Part shown: positions 24,935 through 34,559 of the stretch, piece after piece
Position numbering within the stretch: the stretch's first letter is position 1
Layout: every line of letters begins with the position of its first letter
NCBI GenBank assembly: GCA_937894675.1
Contig: CALCQO010000018.1
Location: forward strand, 14,514 to 78,513
Reading direction: 5' to 3'
DNA length: 64,000 nt
Source of the DNA: an uncultured Clostridia bacterium
GTDB taxonomy: Bacteria > Bacillota > Clostridia > Christensenellales > Aristaeellaceae
Notes under the pieces: model-generated
What the model was told of the DNA's origin: nothing
What the model saw: only the letters and a program-made list of their open reading frames with translations
Database searches by the model: none
Program-made: the position numbers and the translations under genes

Positions 24935-25737
24935 AACGTTTGCTGATATTTGCCCTGCTGTGCTGCCTGCTGGCGGGTACAGCCCTTGCCCAAAGCTTGG
25001 ACATATACACCCTAAGCCCCGCTGCCATCAACGAGGAAGGATTGCAGGAAGTGACCTTTGGCGAGGAAAAAAACAAAGCCCAGGCGGATAAGAGCCGGGA
25101 CTATCTGTTTGTGACGCTGAACAATGATGGCCCGCCCTTTTGCGGGTACGACCCCATCCATTATGCCCCCAAGAGCGATGTTTCCATCATGCGCCTGTGC
25201 AGTCAGAAACAGCCTCACGAAGAGGGCATCTACGAAAATGTGGAGCCTTCGGGGGTCGCCCGCACTGCCATCACCCGGGAAGATGCCCTGAACACCGCCC
25301 GGGTCACTATGGAAAAGCTGGGCATCCAGGATTATGTGCTGCAAAGCGTGGTGGCCTACGGCAAACTGCCCTTCACCGCCCCCAGCTACAAGGTATCCTT
25401 CGGCCAAGCCATCGGCGGCCTGCCCGTCTACTGGGCAGCCCCGTCCGAGGGCATGGAGCAAACCAACCACGACAGCAACCGGGCCCAGATTGTGGTGGGG
25501 GACTGCGGCTTGTATTCCCTGCAGATGATGTGGAGCGATATGACCCCCCAGGGCACTCCCAAGCCGGCGCTGCCCCTGGAGGAAGCTCTTGCAGCATTTG
25601 CCGCCCTGGGCATTCCGGCTGATACCTTAGAACTGTGTTACCTGCTGCGCCCTGAAAACGGCCAGCATACCGCTACCCCCGCCTGGCGATGGCAGAATAG
25701 CTTCCTCCATGCCATAACCGGGGAATGGATGCAGTAG
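24931..25737 (+). CDS. secreted hypothetical protein, last gene of the two-component operon
   Basis: 268 residues with a clear signal peptide (1-20, ending GTALA). The mature part begins QSLDIYTLSP. It overlaps the preceding gene by four bases (ATGA), so all four genes of the unit are tightly coupled. A segment around residues 110-170 (REDALNTARVTMEKLGIQ, then YKVSFGQAIGGLPVYWA) resembles the alternating helix/strand pattern of small extracellular regulatory domains. I cannot name the family. It is followed by a strong terminator. Confidence 0.72.
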   Translation: MKRLLIFALLCCLLAGTALAQSLDIYTLSPAAINEEGLQEVTFGEEKNKAQADKSRDYLFVTLNNDGPPFCGYDPIHYAPKSDVSIMRLCSQKQPHEEGIYENVEPSGVARTAITREDALNTARVTMEKLGIQDYVLQSVVAYGKLPFTAPSYKVSFGQAIGGLPVYWAAPSEGMEQTNHDSNRAQIVVGDCGLYSLQMMWSDMTPQGTPKPALPLEEALAAFAALGIPADTLELCYLLRPENGQHTATPAWRWQNSFLHAITGEWMQ

Positions 25738-25782
25738 GATAAACAGTTCCCTAAATAATCAATACAGGTAATTTACCGACAG

Positions 25783-25810
25783 CCAAGCCCCGTCATCAGG
25801 CGGGGCTTGG
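25783..25810 (+). terminator. terminator of the two-component operon
   Basis: Stem CCAAGCCCCG / CGGGGCTTGG with an 8-base loop, followed by TTATG. It lies 45 bases after the last stop. Confidence 0.75.
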
Positions 25811-25866
25811 TTATGCCTAAAGAATCCTATGGAAAGTGCAGCATAAGCAGTTTCGCCAAACTCGGG

Positions 25867-25895
25867 TTGTCATTCAATTCCCCTTGGGCTATAAT
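25867..25895 (+). promoter_or_regulatory. sigma-A promoter of the glycerate kinase gene
   Basis: TTGTCA, 17 bases, TATAAT, with a leader of about 70 bases to the start codon. Confidence 0.75.
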
Positions 25896-25971
25896 TATCT
25901 AAACTGGAAATGGGAAACGCTTTAAATTATTAGCAGGCGTGGCGAAAGCAAAAGCCTGAGAAGGAGCAATC

Positions 25972-27207
25972 ATGTCACTGCTCACAGACGCGCAAACCAT
26001 CATGCAAAACGCCCTGAAGGCGGCGCAGCCCGACGAGGCGGTGCGCAAAGCCCTGGGGGAGATTGATTTATCCGGCAAGCGCCGGGTGCTGCTTGTGGCG
26101 GTGGGCAAAGCCGCCTGGCAGATGAGCAAGGCGGCTTTGGTCTTGCTGGGCAAGCGGGTGGACGGGGGCGTGGTCATCACCAAGCACGGCCACAGCATGG
26201 GCCCGCTATCGCCCCTGCAGGTGTTTGAGGCCGGCCACCCTGTGCCCGATGAGGATACTCTGGCTGCCACCCGGGCGGCCCTTCGCCTGGTGGAGGGGGT
26301 CACGGAGGAGGACGCCGTGCTGCTGCTGGTGTCCGGTGGCGGCAGCGCCTTGTTTGAAGATGCCAAGGTGCCCCTGGACGCGTTGCAGGACATTACCCGG
26401 CAGATGCTGGCGGCAGGGTGCGACATTGTGGAAATCAACACCGTGCGCAAGCGCCTGTCCAATGTGAAGGGCGGCCGCTTCGCCCTGCGCTGCGCCCCCG
26501 CCCATGTATACGCCATCATCCTCAGCGACATCATCGGCGATCCCCTGGATATGATTGCTTCGGGCCCTGCCTACCCCGACTCCTCCACCAGGGAGGACGC
26601 TCTGCGCATCGTGGAGCGCTACCACCTGCAGCTGCCCCAGCAGGCCTTGGACGCCCTTGAGGAAGAAACTCCCAAGGAACTGCCCAATGTTACCAGCATG
26701 GTGACGGGCTCGGTCACCCAGCTGTGCCTGTCCGCCGCGGAAACTGCCCGGCAGCTGGGCTATACCCCCCACATCCTCACCGCGTCTTTGCGCTGCCAGG
26801 CCCGGGAGGCGGGCAGCTTCCTTGCCTCCATGGCGGAATACCATCAGGATTCCCCCCACTCGCTGGCCTACATCCTGGGGGGCGAAACAGTGGTGCAATT
26901 GAAGGGCAAGGGCAAAGGCGGCCGCAACCAGGAGATTGCGCTGAGCGCTGTGCCTATTTTGGCTTCCTGCCGGAATACCTGCATCTTTTCCCTGGGCTCT
27001 GACGGCACCGACGGCCCCACCGACGCCGCCGGCGGCTACGCGGATGAACATACCCAGCGAAAAATGAAAGAGGCGGGGGTGGATCCCCTGGTCGCCCTGG
27101 AAGACAACGACGCCTACCCCGCCCTGCGACAGGTAGACGGCCTTATCATGACCGGCCCCACCGGCACCAATGTGAACGATTTGACGGTGCTGCTGATCAA
27201 GCGGTAA
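25972..27207 (+). CDS. glycerate 2-kinase (MOFRL family)
   Basis: 411 residues, complete for the GckA-type glycerate kinase (DUF4147 then MOFRL domain). Key text is LLLVSGGGSALFEDAKVPL, SDIIGDPLDMIASGPAYPDSST, KGKGGRNQEIALSA and LGSDGTDGPTDAAGGYAD near the C-terminus. It phosphorylates glycerate to 2-phosphoglycerate and links serine, glycerate or sugar-acid breakdown to glycolysis. It is a single-gene unit with its own promoter, a GAGAAGGAG site and a terminator. There is no glycerate dehydrogenase next to it. Confidence 0.92.
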   Translation: MSLLTDAQTIMQNALKAAQPDEAVRKALGEIDLSGKRRVLLVAVGKAAWQMSKAALVLLGKRVDGGVVITKHGHSMGPLSPLQVFEAGHPVPDEDTLAATRAALRLVEGVTEEDAVLLLVSGGGSALFEDAKVPLDALQDITRQMLAAGCDIVEINTVRKRLSNVKGGRFALRCAPAHVYAIILSDIIGDPLDMIASGPAYPDSSTREDALRIVERYHLQLPQQALDALEEETPKELPNVTSMVTGSVTQLCLSAAETARQLGYTPHILTASLRCQAREAGSFLASMAEYHQDSPHSLAYILGGETVVQLKGKGKGGRNQEIALSAVPILASCRNTCIFSLGSDGTDGPTDAAGGYADEHTQRKMKEAGVDPLVALEDNDAYPALRQVDGLIMTGPTGTNVNDLTVLLIKR

Positions 27208-27257
27208 CGCTGCCCTTTACCGCGTCAGGCAGGGAACTGAATACCTTACCATCCCTC

Positions 27258-27286
27258 AAACACCCGTCCTTTCTGGGCGGGTGTTT
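27258..27286 (+). terminator. terminator of the glycerate kinase gene
   Basis: Stem AAACACCCG / CGGGTGTTT with an 11-base loop, followed by GTTGTG. Confidence 0.75.
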
Positions 27287-27439
27287 GTTGTGCTGAACTA
27301 CCACATTGCTTCTTGGGCGGCAAGGGCTTACGCGGCATACCATCGACAAAATTCTCTACAGAATATCAATTTCTGTCTGAAGTGTCCTACAAATCAGGCG
27401 AAAATCTTTGTAAAATCAACAGAAAGTGGGGATTATGTC

Positions 27440-27466
27440 TTGAAAACATACCGTATCAGGTATAAT
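27440..27466 (+). promoter_or_regulatory. promoter of the large surface-protein gene
   Basis: TTGAAA, 15 bases (short spacing), and a perfect TATAAT at 27461. The leader to the start codon is about 80 bases. Confidence 0.55.
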
Positions 27467-27554
27467 TACATTGTATAACTATGCTGTTGCCCTGTTGAAC
27501 GTGTTGCGCAGAGGATCGCCGACCGCCCCCGTGAACCCGCGCGGAGGAGAAAGC

Positions 27555-30500
27555 ATGAAACTGATGAGAATAGCAAAAGAGTCCGCCGTAATCAAGCCGA
27601 CCGCCGTCTTCCGGCGCCGCGTGCTGCTAACGCTGCTGCTGGTGCTGTCCCTGCTGGGCACCGCCGCCCTGGCGCAATCGGACCCGCCCATCGGCTCCAC
27701 CACCCACTATTTGCGGTGGGTCAGCGGCACGGACTCTACCATCACCGGCAACGATATGGTCAGCAACCCTCTGTCCAACCGCCCGACGGAGCATGTGATG
27801 GAGCTGGGCTTTTCCTATACCGGGGAAACCACCAAGTATGGGGTGGAAATCCGACTGCCGGCGTACCTGTTCAATTACCGGCAGACGGACGCCGGCGGCA
27901 ACCCCATCGGCGGCACCCAGGACGGGGCGCCCATCATCACCATCAACGGCAAAACCCAGGTGGATGTCCCCCTGGCGCCCTATCCGGAAGAGCCGGCGGA
28001 AACCATTTATAAATTCAACTACCGCATCGAGGGGGATGAGATCGTCATCTCCAACTACGGCAACTTCCCCAGCGGCGAAACCTTTACCATGGGCCTGCGC
28101 TACAACCTGCCCCGCCCCTCCTATGTAATGGACGGCTATGCCAAGGATGATATCCAGGCCTCCTTTACCGTCAAACCCCGGGACGGCGGCGAGCCCGTCA
28201 CCTTTTTATCCGACCCGTTGAGTATCGAATACAATACCTCGGCGGATGTGCGTTCCGTCTCCAAATATGTCAACCAGGTGTATACCACCTGGCCTTTCTA
28301 CAATACCCCCAAGCCCGCGGACTATGTGGAGGGGGAGTATATCTATGCCAGTTACCGGGTCAGGGTGACGGTGGATTACAACGACTCCCAGCCCTATTAT
28401 GTGAAACTGACGGAGCTGATTCCCGCCGGGGAAAAGGGCGAACTGTACGCCTGGGGCTCCACCTACGGGCCTAGGTTCGGCGGGCTCGCTGACTGGACGC
28501 TGGCCCATGAAAAGGCCATCCAGGTAAGGCTGCCCAAGTACGACTACACCCAGGATACCACCGGCAGAAGTGAATCAACCTATGATTTTTATCTCTTTTT
28601 CCGCTACAAGGTGGCGGATTTAACCTGGATGCCCCTGAATGACCCAAAGAATCCAGGGGCAACGTATACCATCTTCAAGAATGGCGTCCAGGCGGACCTG
28701 TACGGGATTGACCTGAAGGATCACAACATGGTAAGCGCCCAGACCGAGTATACCTACAAGCGGGGTCTGGCGCCGCCTGTGTATCCGGGAATCGCGCCGG
28801 ATATCCGTAAATACGATGGGAGAAAGTCCGGCGGCATGATTACCGCCATGGAGGAAAAGATACTGGAGCCCTGGATTCTCAATTCCGGGGGCGCGGTCGG
28901 CAACTTCAGAATGGTGGGCGGTGTGCAGTCCTACGGCTTTTCCACAACCAGCCCCACCACAAAGGACTATGGCGCCAATCCCTATACCATCCACTTTACC
29001 GACAACACTCTCAATATGACCACGGATGCCGGCCGCATGCGGCTGGAAAGCGGGGATTACCAGTTTAAAACCCTGGCCATTGATGGGTTCTTCCATTACT
29101 TCCTGACCGACCCCACCAACTACAGTTCCTGGACCAGCGGAGATTATCCCTGGGACCAGTATCCGGCGACCACCCTGTCCTACCAAAAGGACATCAACGG
29201 CCCCTGGATCAAACTGGGGGACATCACCCGGGTGAACGGCAACTACCAGAACCTGCTGCTGACCTATGCAGACGGTACCACCCCTGCCCTGTACAACCCT
29301 AAAACAAACGCAAACAACCTGATGAAGGTGCCCCTGCCCGAGGGCACGGTGGGCATCCGCCTCAGCGTCCACGCCGACGCCAGGATGTACCGCACCATCT
29401 TCAACGGCCTGTACCTGGAGACTGAGCTGCTTGATTCGCCGCGTGTGATGGCAGCCCTCAAGGATGCCCAGAATCGCTTTATTTCCAATGTGTTTTCCGC
29501 TACCGGCGTCCGGGCGAACAGCACCGAGGAAGTGCCGGCAGGCGCTACTTCCGCCAACCACGAGATTACCCGTTCCGTGGTTACCTCCACCGTCGCCAAA
29601 GGCCGGGGCACCCCTGTGAAGGAAGCCAACGCCGGCGGCTACCGGGTGCACTACTACGCCACCCAGTACGAGCAGATAACCTGGCCCGACCCCAATGCCG
29701 CGGCGGCCATCGCCAACAGCGGGCTGTTGGAACAGCGGGAGGGCACCTTCTACGACCTGCTGCCCCCCGGCGCCAAGGTGGACCCGGCCACCATCGTCCT
29801 TCGGCAGGCAACCATTTACGGCTGGGGGTTCACCATCCCCCATGTGCTGAGCATGGTGGACAACTGGGAAGGCACCGGCCGCACCATGATGATTGTCAAA
29901 GGCCTGGTGCCCCAGGACAAGGTGAACTACTATACCCTCGCCTCCGGCATGGGCGGCACCAATGTGTACAGCGGCATGCGCCTGGACTATGATATGACCA
30001 ATACCTGGGCCAATGTGGCGGCCTACGGCTCCACACTGAAAAACTATGTGGCCTATGAAGCGGGCAGCGGCGTTTTGAAGGACGGCGTCAACGATGACGC
30101 CGCCGGCGTGCTGGACGCGAGCAAAAAGCCCGTTGTCCCTGACGAGCTGCTGCCGGCCTTTTTCGATTTAAACGGCGATGGCAACCAGGGCGGCCAGAGT
30201 AATTTCATGTACGCCAACGCGACGCTGACCTATAACGACATCCTGGCGGCACAGATTGGCTTTAGCAAACAGGTGGCCGGCGCGGGGGACGCCTACTATG
30301 CCGATCATACCACCGTGCCGCTGATGGGCGGGTACTCCTACCTGCTGCGGCGGGTCAACGAGGGGGATCAGTACGTTAAGGACATCATCATCTACGACGT
30401 GCTGGAGGAAGCCCATGACGGGCTGGAACACTGGAAGGGTAAATTCCTGAGCATTGACGCCAGCCAGCTGGAAAGCAAGGGCATTGATGTAATCAAATAT

Positions 30501-33500
30501 TATTCCACCGTGCCGGGGCTGGTGCTCTACGACGCGGCGGATCAGGCGGGCGCGGCCGCCCGCCGGGATTTGACCAATACCGCCATCTGGAGCGCCGCCC
30601 CGCCATCTGACTTGTCAACCGTTACCGCTGTGGCGGTGGACTTGCGGCATCTGAAAACCGGGGAAGAGTTCATCGCCAAACCCTCCGAGGTGCTGGCGCT
30701 GTATGTCTTCATGGAAGCGCCCATGGATGAAAACGGCAGCCTGGTGGATAACCAGATACTCGCCTACAACGAAAACCTCATGTCCAGCAGCGTGCGCTAC
30801 GCGACCCAGCAGGACTTTTCAGAAATCGCCACCGAGCAGGGCAATACCTTAACCGTCGCCCTCAAGGACATCGGCATCGACCTGAGCAAGGAATCCGAGG
30901 CCATTTCCGGCACCCAGGACGCGCCCACCCCCGTTCAGGCCCAGGATGAGATTCTCTACCGCCTGCACTTGACAAACACCAACCTGGCGGACGCAATCGA
31001 GAACATCACCCTGGAGGATACCCTGCCCGACGGGCTGACCATCGACTTTGCCAACATTTCCCTGATGCGCATGGACAACCCGGGCATGACGGAACTGGTT
31101 GCCGCCAGCGCTTTCGCCTCCGTCACCCAGGACGGGCAGAAGCTGACCTTTACCATCCCCAATCTGCTGGCCCACGAAAAGGTTACCTTCCTGGTGCCCA
31201 CCACGGTGGATCACCTGCTGGATCCCCTGGAAGACAAGGTTTACGAAAACCGGGCGAAAATCACCAAGGTGTACAACATCCCCTACGAAAAGGAAAGCCC
31301 GCCCACCTGGCACCAGATTTGGCCCTCCACGGCGGCGCCCCAGGGCGTGAAAACCATGCTGAACCGGCCTTTCCTGCCCGGGGAAACCTTTACCTTCGAG
31401 CTGCGGGAGGGCACCGACGGCCAAGGCGAGGTGGTGCGTACGGCGACTGCCGCAGCGCCCGCGGACGGGGAGATGCCCGCCCAGCTTTCCTTTGTCTTCC
31501 CCGCCCTTGGCTACGACATGGTGGGCACACATTCCTACACCATTACCGAGGTGCCTGGCAATGGGGACAGCGTGCTGTACGACGAAGGCATCATCGGGGT
31601 TACCATTACCGTGACCTTGGTGGAAGGCCGCCTGCAAGCCGCCGTCGCCTACACGAAGCAGGGCGCTTTGGTTGATCAGGCCGAGTTTTCGAACGAGTTT
31701 CTTACCACCACCTTCACCCAGCGCAAGCAATGGCAGGGCGAAACCCAGCTGGGGCGCCCCCGCATCCGCCTGCAGCTGTACCGGGACGGCCAGACCTTCG
31801 GCGAGGGCGTCTATTTACCCCTTCAGGACGGGGATGCCATGTGGACGACGGGTTCCTGGGAATACACCTGGGAAAACCTGCCCCGCCTGAAGGCGGACGG
31901 CTCCGGCCAGTCTGTCTACCACGCGGTGGAGCTTGTGCCCCCGCCCAACTACCAAAGCTGGGTGCAGGACGGGGTTATCTACAATTATTACCGCCCCGGC
32001 ACCTTCTCTGCCTCCAAACTGTGGAGCCCCCAGGACCCTGTGGGCACGCAGGTTACCTTCAACCTGTACCAGACCATTCTGCAGCCGGTTGTGGAGACCC
32101 TGCCGGAAAATCCGGAGGAGCCCCCGGCCGAGCCTCCAGTTGATCCCCCGGCGGAGCCCTACAAGATGCTGCTGGATACCGTCACCTTAACCGGGCAAAA
32201 GCAAGCGGATACCACGGTAAACGGCGAGCACGAGCCCTGGGTGTACACCTGGCTCAACCTGCCGGCCAACGGGGAAGTGAATGGGGAGTATGTCTCCTTC
32301 GAGTACACGGTGGAAGAGCAAATCATCCCCGATGGGTACGACATCGACACCACCGCCTCCGCCAGCCGGGTGGTTACCAACTTCCTGACGGAAACACAGG
32401 CGACCCTCACTAAAACCTGGCAGGGCGGCGCCGAGCGGCCGCCGGCGCAGTTCAAACTGTTCAGGGACGGCGCGCTGTATGGCACCATCACTCTGCCGCT
32501 CAATGACGGCGACCCCATGTGGGAAACGGACACCTGGACCTATACCTGGACAAAGCTGCCCAAGTTCAAGGAAAGCGCCAAGGTCATGGACCCGGAGACC
32601 GGGCTGATGGTGTGGGATTTTGCCAACTGGGATATCTGGGAGCAAAGCGTCTACACGGTGGAGGAAATGCCCGTTCAGGGGTATGAGGCTCAGGTCAGCG
32701 GCATGGAGATTACCAACCACTACCTGGCTTCCATCGGCGACTATGTCTGGTACGACAAGAACGGCAACGGCATCCAGGATGAAACCAACGAGCCTGTGGC
32801 GAATGTGCGGGTCATCATTGAAGCCGGGGAGGGGACAACCCTGCCCGACGGCTACGACCCGGTGCGCTTCACCGATGAAAACGGTCTGTATCTCTTTGAG
32901 CATCTGCCCCCGGGCAACTACATCATCACCTTCGACCCCGCCACCTTCCCGGATAACCATGTCATCACCAAGGTTCGCTCGGAGGGATCCACGGAGGCCA
33001 ACGACTCCAACAGTATCAGTATCCTGGTGTCCTTGCAGCGGGAGGACATTCTCACCATCGACCTGGGACTGGTGTTTGTGCCGCCTGTGACCCCCGCGCC
33101 CGACTACGCCGCCATCAGCGTACCCCTTTACGCGGAGAAAATCCTTCGGGGCAGGCAGCTGGCGGAGGGGGAGTTTACCTTTGTGCTCAAGGACGCGGCG
33201 GGCAACATCGTCAACGAGAAAACCAACGCCAAGGACGGCAGCGTGGTATTTGACGCCAGGCGCTTCAGCCGTCCGGGCACCTTCCTGTACACCCTGCATG
33301 AAAAGGCGGGGGTGTCCAGGGACATCAAATACGACAGCACCGTGTATCGGATAACCATCCGTGTGTGGGAGGATGGGGGCAAACTGAAACACAGCCTGCA
33401 TGTGGATAAAAACGGCGTACCCTTTGACGGCGCCATCCAGTTTACCAACGCGTACCTGCTGCCTCCCACCGGGGACGCGGGGTTGACAATGCCCTTGACG

Positions 33501-33563
33501 CTGCTGGCGCTGGCGCTGCTTGGCTTGCTGGCGGCAACAAAACGGCGGCAATTGCGACAATAA
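27555..33563 (+). CDS. giant LPXTG-anchored surface protein with pilin-type and Cna-B domains
   Basis: 2002 residues from the ATG at 27555 (GGAGGAG seven bases upstream). Signal peptide residues 1-40 end TAALA. Residues about 41-1130 are a large region that I cannot assign, containing a DLNGDGNQGG calcium-loop-like stretch near residue 871. Then come a DUF11-like domain (about 1129-1235), a Spy0128/FctA-type pilin domain (about 1264-1384), three Cna-B-like domains (about 1384-1720), an SdrD-B-like domain starting SIGDYVWYDKNGNGIQD (about 1726-1842) and a second FctA-type domain (about 1854-1968). It ends with the sortase motif LPPTG (1969-1973), a hydrophobic span and KRRQLRQ. Such domains form internal isopeptide bonds in wall-anchored adhesins and pilins. 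No sortase gene is nearby. Confidence 0.93.
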   Translation: MKLMRIAKESAVIKPTAVFRRRVLLTLLLVLSLLGTAALAQSDPPIGSTTHYLRWVSGTDSTITGNDMVSNPLSNRPTEHVMELGFSYTGETTKYGVEIRLPAYLFNYRQTDAGGNPIGGTQDGAPIITINGKTQVDVPLAPYPEEPAETIYKFNYRIEGDEIVISNYGNFPSGETFTMGLRYNLPRPSYVMDGYAKDDIQASFTVKPRDGGEPVTFLSDPLSIEYNTSADVRSVSKYVNQVYTTWPFYNTPKPADYVEGEYIYASYRVRVTVDYNDSQPYYVKLTELIPAGEKGELYAWGSTYGPRFGGLADWTLAHEKAIQVRLPKYDYTQDTTGRSESTYDFYLFFRYKVADLTWMPLNDPKNPGATYTIFKNGVQADLYGIDLKDHNMVSAQTEYTYKRGLAPPVYPGIAPDIRKYDGRKSGGMITAMEEKILEPWILNSGGAVGNFRMVGGVQSYGFSTTSPTTKDYGANPYTIHFTDNTLNMTTDAGRMRLESGDYQFKTLAIDGFFHYFLTDPTNYSSWTSGDYPWDQYPATTLSYQKDINGPWIKLGDITRVNGNYQNLLLTYADGTTPALYNPKTNANNLMKVPLPEGTVGIRLSVHADARMYRTIFNGLYLETELLDSPRVMAALKDAQNRFISNVFSATGVRANSTEEVPAGATSANHEITRSVVTSTVAKGRGTPVKEANAGGYRVHYYATQYEQITWPDPNAAAAIANSGLLEQREGTFYDLLPPGAKVDPATIVLRQATIYGWGFTIPHVLSMVDNWEGTGRTMMIVKGLVPQDKVNYYTLASGMGGTNVYSGMRLDYDMTNTWANVAAYGSTLKNYVAYEAGSGVLKDGVNDDAAGVLDASKKPVVPDELLPAFFDLNGDGNQGGQSNFMYANATLTYNDILAAQIGFSKQVAGAGDAYYADHTTVPLMGGYSYLLRRVNEGDQYVKDIIIYDVLEEAHDGLEHWKGKFLSIDASQLESKGIDVIKYYSTVPGLVLYDAADQAGAAARRDLTNTAIWSAAPPSDLSTVTAVAVDLRHLKTGEEFIAKPSEVLALYVFMEAPMDENGSLVDNQILAYNENLMSSSVRYATQQDFSEIATEQGNTLTVALKDIGIDLSKESEAISGTQDAPTPVQAQDEILYRLHLTNTNLADAIENITLEDTLPDGLTIDFANISLMRMDNPGMTELVAASAFASVTQDGQKLTFTIPNLLAHEKVTFLVPTTVDHLLDPLEDKVYENRAKITKVYNIPYEKESPPTWHQIWPSTAAPQGVKTMLNRPFLPGETFTFELREGTDGQGEVVRTATAAAPADGEMPAQLSFVFPALGYDMVGTHSYTITEVPGNGDSVLYDEGIIGVTITVTLVEGRLQAAVAYTKQGALVDQAEFSNEFLTTTFTQRKQWQGETQLGRPRIRLQLYRDGQTFGEGVYLPLQDGDAMWTTGSWEYTWENLPRLKADGSGQSVYHAVELVPPPNYQSWVQDGVIYNYYRPGTFSASKLWSPQDPVGTQVTFNLYQTILQPVVETLPENPEEPPAEPPVDPPAEPYKMLLDTVTLTGQKQADTTVNGEHEPWVYTWLNLPANGEVNGEYVSFEYTVEEQIIPDGYDIDTTASASRVVTNFLTETQATLTKTWQGGAERPPAQFKLFRDGALYGTITLPLNDGDPMWETDTWTYTWTKLPKFKESAKVMDPETGLMVWDFANWDIWEQSVYTVEEMPVQGYEAQVSGMEITNHYLASIGDYVWYDKNGNGIQDETNEPVANVRVIIEAGEGTTLPDGYDPVRFTDENGLYLFEHLPPGNYIITFDPATFPDNHVITKVRSEGSTEANDSNSISILVSLQREDILTIDLGLVFVPPVTPAPDYAAISVPLYAEKILRGRQLAEGEFTFVLKDAAGNIVNEKTNAKDGSVVFDARRFSRPGTFLYTLHEKAGVSRDIKYDSTVYRITIRVWEDGGKLKHSLHVDKNGVPFDGAIQFTNAYLLPPTGDAGLTMPLTLLALALLGLLAATKRRQLRQ

Positions 33564-33570
33564 TTTATCC

Positions 33571-33605
33571 AAAACGGGGAGGCGCAAAGGCTTCCCCGTT
33601 TTTGT
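33571..33605 (+). terminator. terminator of the surface-protein gene
   Basis: Stem AAAACGGGGA / TCCCCGTTTT around a 12-base loop, with the T-run continuing to TTTTT. Confidence 0.85.
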
Positions 33606-33667
33606 GGGTAAAATCTATGCAATGGACAACGAACAGCAAACCTGAACAAGTGAAAGGGAGAAATCAT

Positions 33668-34120
33668 ATGGCAGCAGAGAAGAAAGCGACCCCCGTACAG
33701 GACAAGGTGGAAGATATCGCCAAGAAAGCCACCGAGGCAGTGGTGAAAACAGCCGCCGCCGCCAAGGACATGGCGGGCGAAGCGGTGGAAAAAACCGCCA
33801 AAGCGGTAAAGAAGACAGTGGAAACGGTGAAGGACACGGTGGAGGAGACGGGCAAGAAGGCCGCCGCCGAAAAGAAAAAGACCACCGCCGCCGCGAAGAA
33901 GACGGCCAGCAACGCCAAAGCTAAGGCAGAGGAAACCGTCAAGAAGACGACGGCCGCCGCAAAGAAGACGGCCGCCACCACCAAGGCCAAGGCGAAAACG
34001 GCCGCTAAGAAGACCACCGCGGCGGCAAAGAAAACCGCGGCGACTGCCAAAGCCAAGACGGAGACGGCAGCCAAGAAAACAACCGCTGCTGCCAAGAAAG
34101 CCGCGCCGAAAAAGAAATAA
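33668..34120 (+). CDS. histone H1-like Lys/Ala-rich protein (first of pair)
   Basis: 150 residues from the ATG at 33668 (AAGGGAG upstream). About 60 residues of amphipathic, Ala/Val/Lys/Glu-rich helix are followed by about 90 residues of repeats built on TTAAAKKTAA, ending KKAAPKKK. The composition and repeats match the C-terminal tails of eukaryotic linker histones and of bacterial H1-like proteins (Hc1/AlgP-like). That suggests DNA or RNA condensation through the basic tail. No globular DNA-binding domain is seen. An amphipathic helical start could instead bind membrane or polyphosphate. The next gene, 30 bases on, encodes a related protein. Confidence 0.8.
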   Translation: MAAEKKATPVQDKVEDIAKKATEAVVKTAAAAKDMAGEAVEKTAKAVKKTVETVKDTVEETGKKAAAEKKKTTAAAKKTASNAKAKAEETVKKTTAAAKKTAATTKAKAKTAAKKTTAAAKKTAATAKAKTETAAKKTTAAAKKAAPKKK

Positions 34121-34150
34121 GGGGATACCCTTTAAGGGATGGGAGGTCCT

Positions 34151-34525
34151 ATGGCGGAAACAAAGAAACGCACAGCCCGTCAGATTGACGCGCTGATCAA
34201 ACAGGCCGACGCGAAGATTGACAAATACAAGGGCTATATCGCCAAGCTTCAGCAGGAAAAGAAAGAGCTGAACGCCGAAAAGCGCAAGCTGGGCACCGCC
34301 GCGGCGAAAAAAACCACGGCGAAAAAGGCCCCGGCGAAGAAAACCACGTCCGCGAAAACAACAGCGAAGAAGACCGCGGCGAAAACCACGGCGAAAAAGA
34401 CCACCGCCCGGAAAACCACCAAGAAGGAAAAATCCCTTCTGGAAGGGCTGCTGGAGGGGGTTAAACAGTCCACCGGGCTGGACGCGGAGGACATCCTGGA
34501 AGGCATCCTGGGAAAAAAGAACTGA
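34151..34525 (+). CDS. histone H1-like Lys-rich protein (second of pair)
   Basis: 124 residues from the ATG at 34151, with GGGAGG five bases upstream. The layout differs from its neighbour: a helical, coiled-coil-like head (residues about 5-50, ARQIDALIKQADAKIDKYKG), a basic Lys/Ala/Thr repeat middle (about 53-98) and a distinct acidic-amphipathic tail (KSLLEGLLEGVKQSTGLDAE). The tail may be an interaction helix. It probably shares a transcript with the preceding gene. As with that gene, nucleic-acid compaction is inferred from composition only. Confidence 0.78.
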   Translation: MAETKKRTARQIDALIKQADAKIDKYKGYIAKLQQEKKELNAEKRKLGTAAAKKTTAKKAPAKKTTSAKTTAKKTAAKTTAKKTTARKTTKKEKSLLEGLLEGVKQSTGLDAEDILEGILGKKN

Positions 34526-34559
34526 CAGCAACGAATCAGATGAATCTATAAACGATTGA

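Larger units (their letters stand above)
27208..27554 (+). other. intergenic region before the surface-protein gene
   Basis: 347 bases. The first part holds the glycerate kinase terminator, the last third the surface-protein promoter and leader. The A+T-rich middle (about 27,290-27,430) contains no gene I can support. Confidence 0.6.

Noticed and set aside
27281..27478. 65-codon open frame before the surface-protein gene
   Set aside because: No ribosome binding site, and it runs through the surface-protein promoter.
33850..34110. Tandem DNA repeats, possibly a CRISPR-like array
   Set aside because: The repetition is coding: it reads as Lys/Ala/Thr protein repeats in frame, with no spacer structure.
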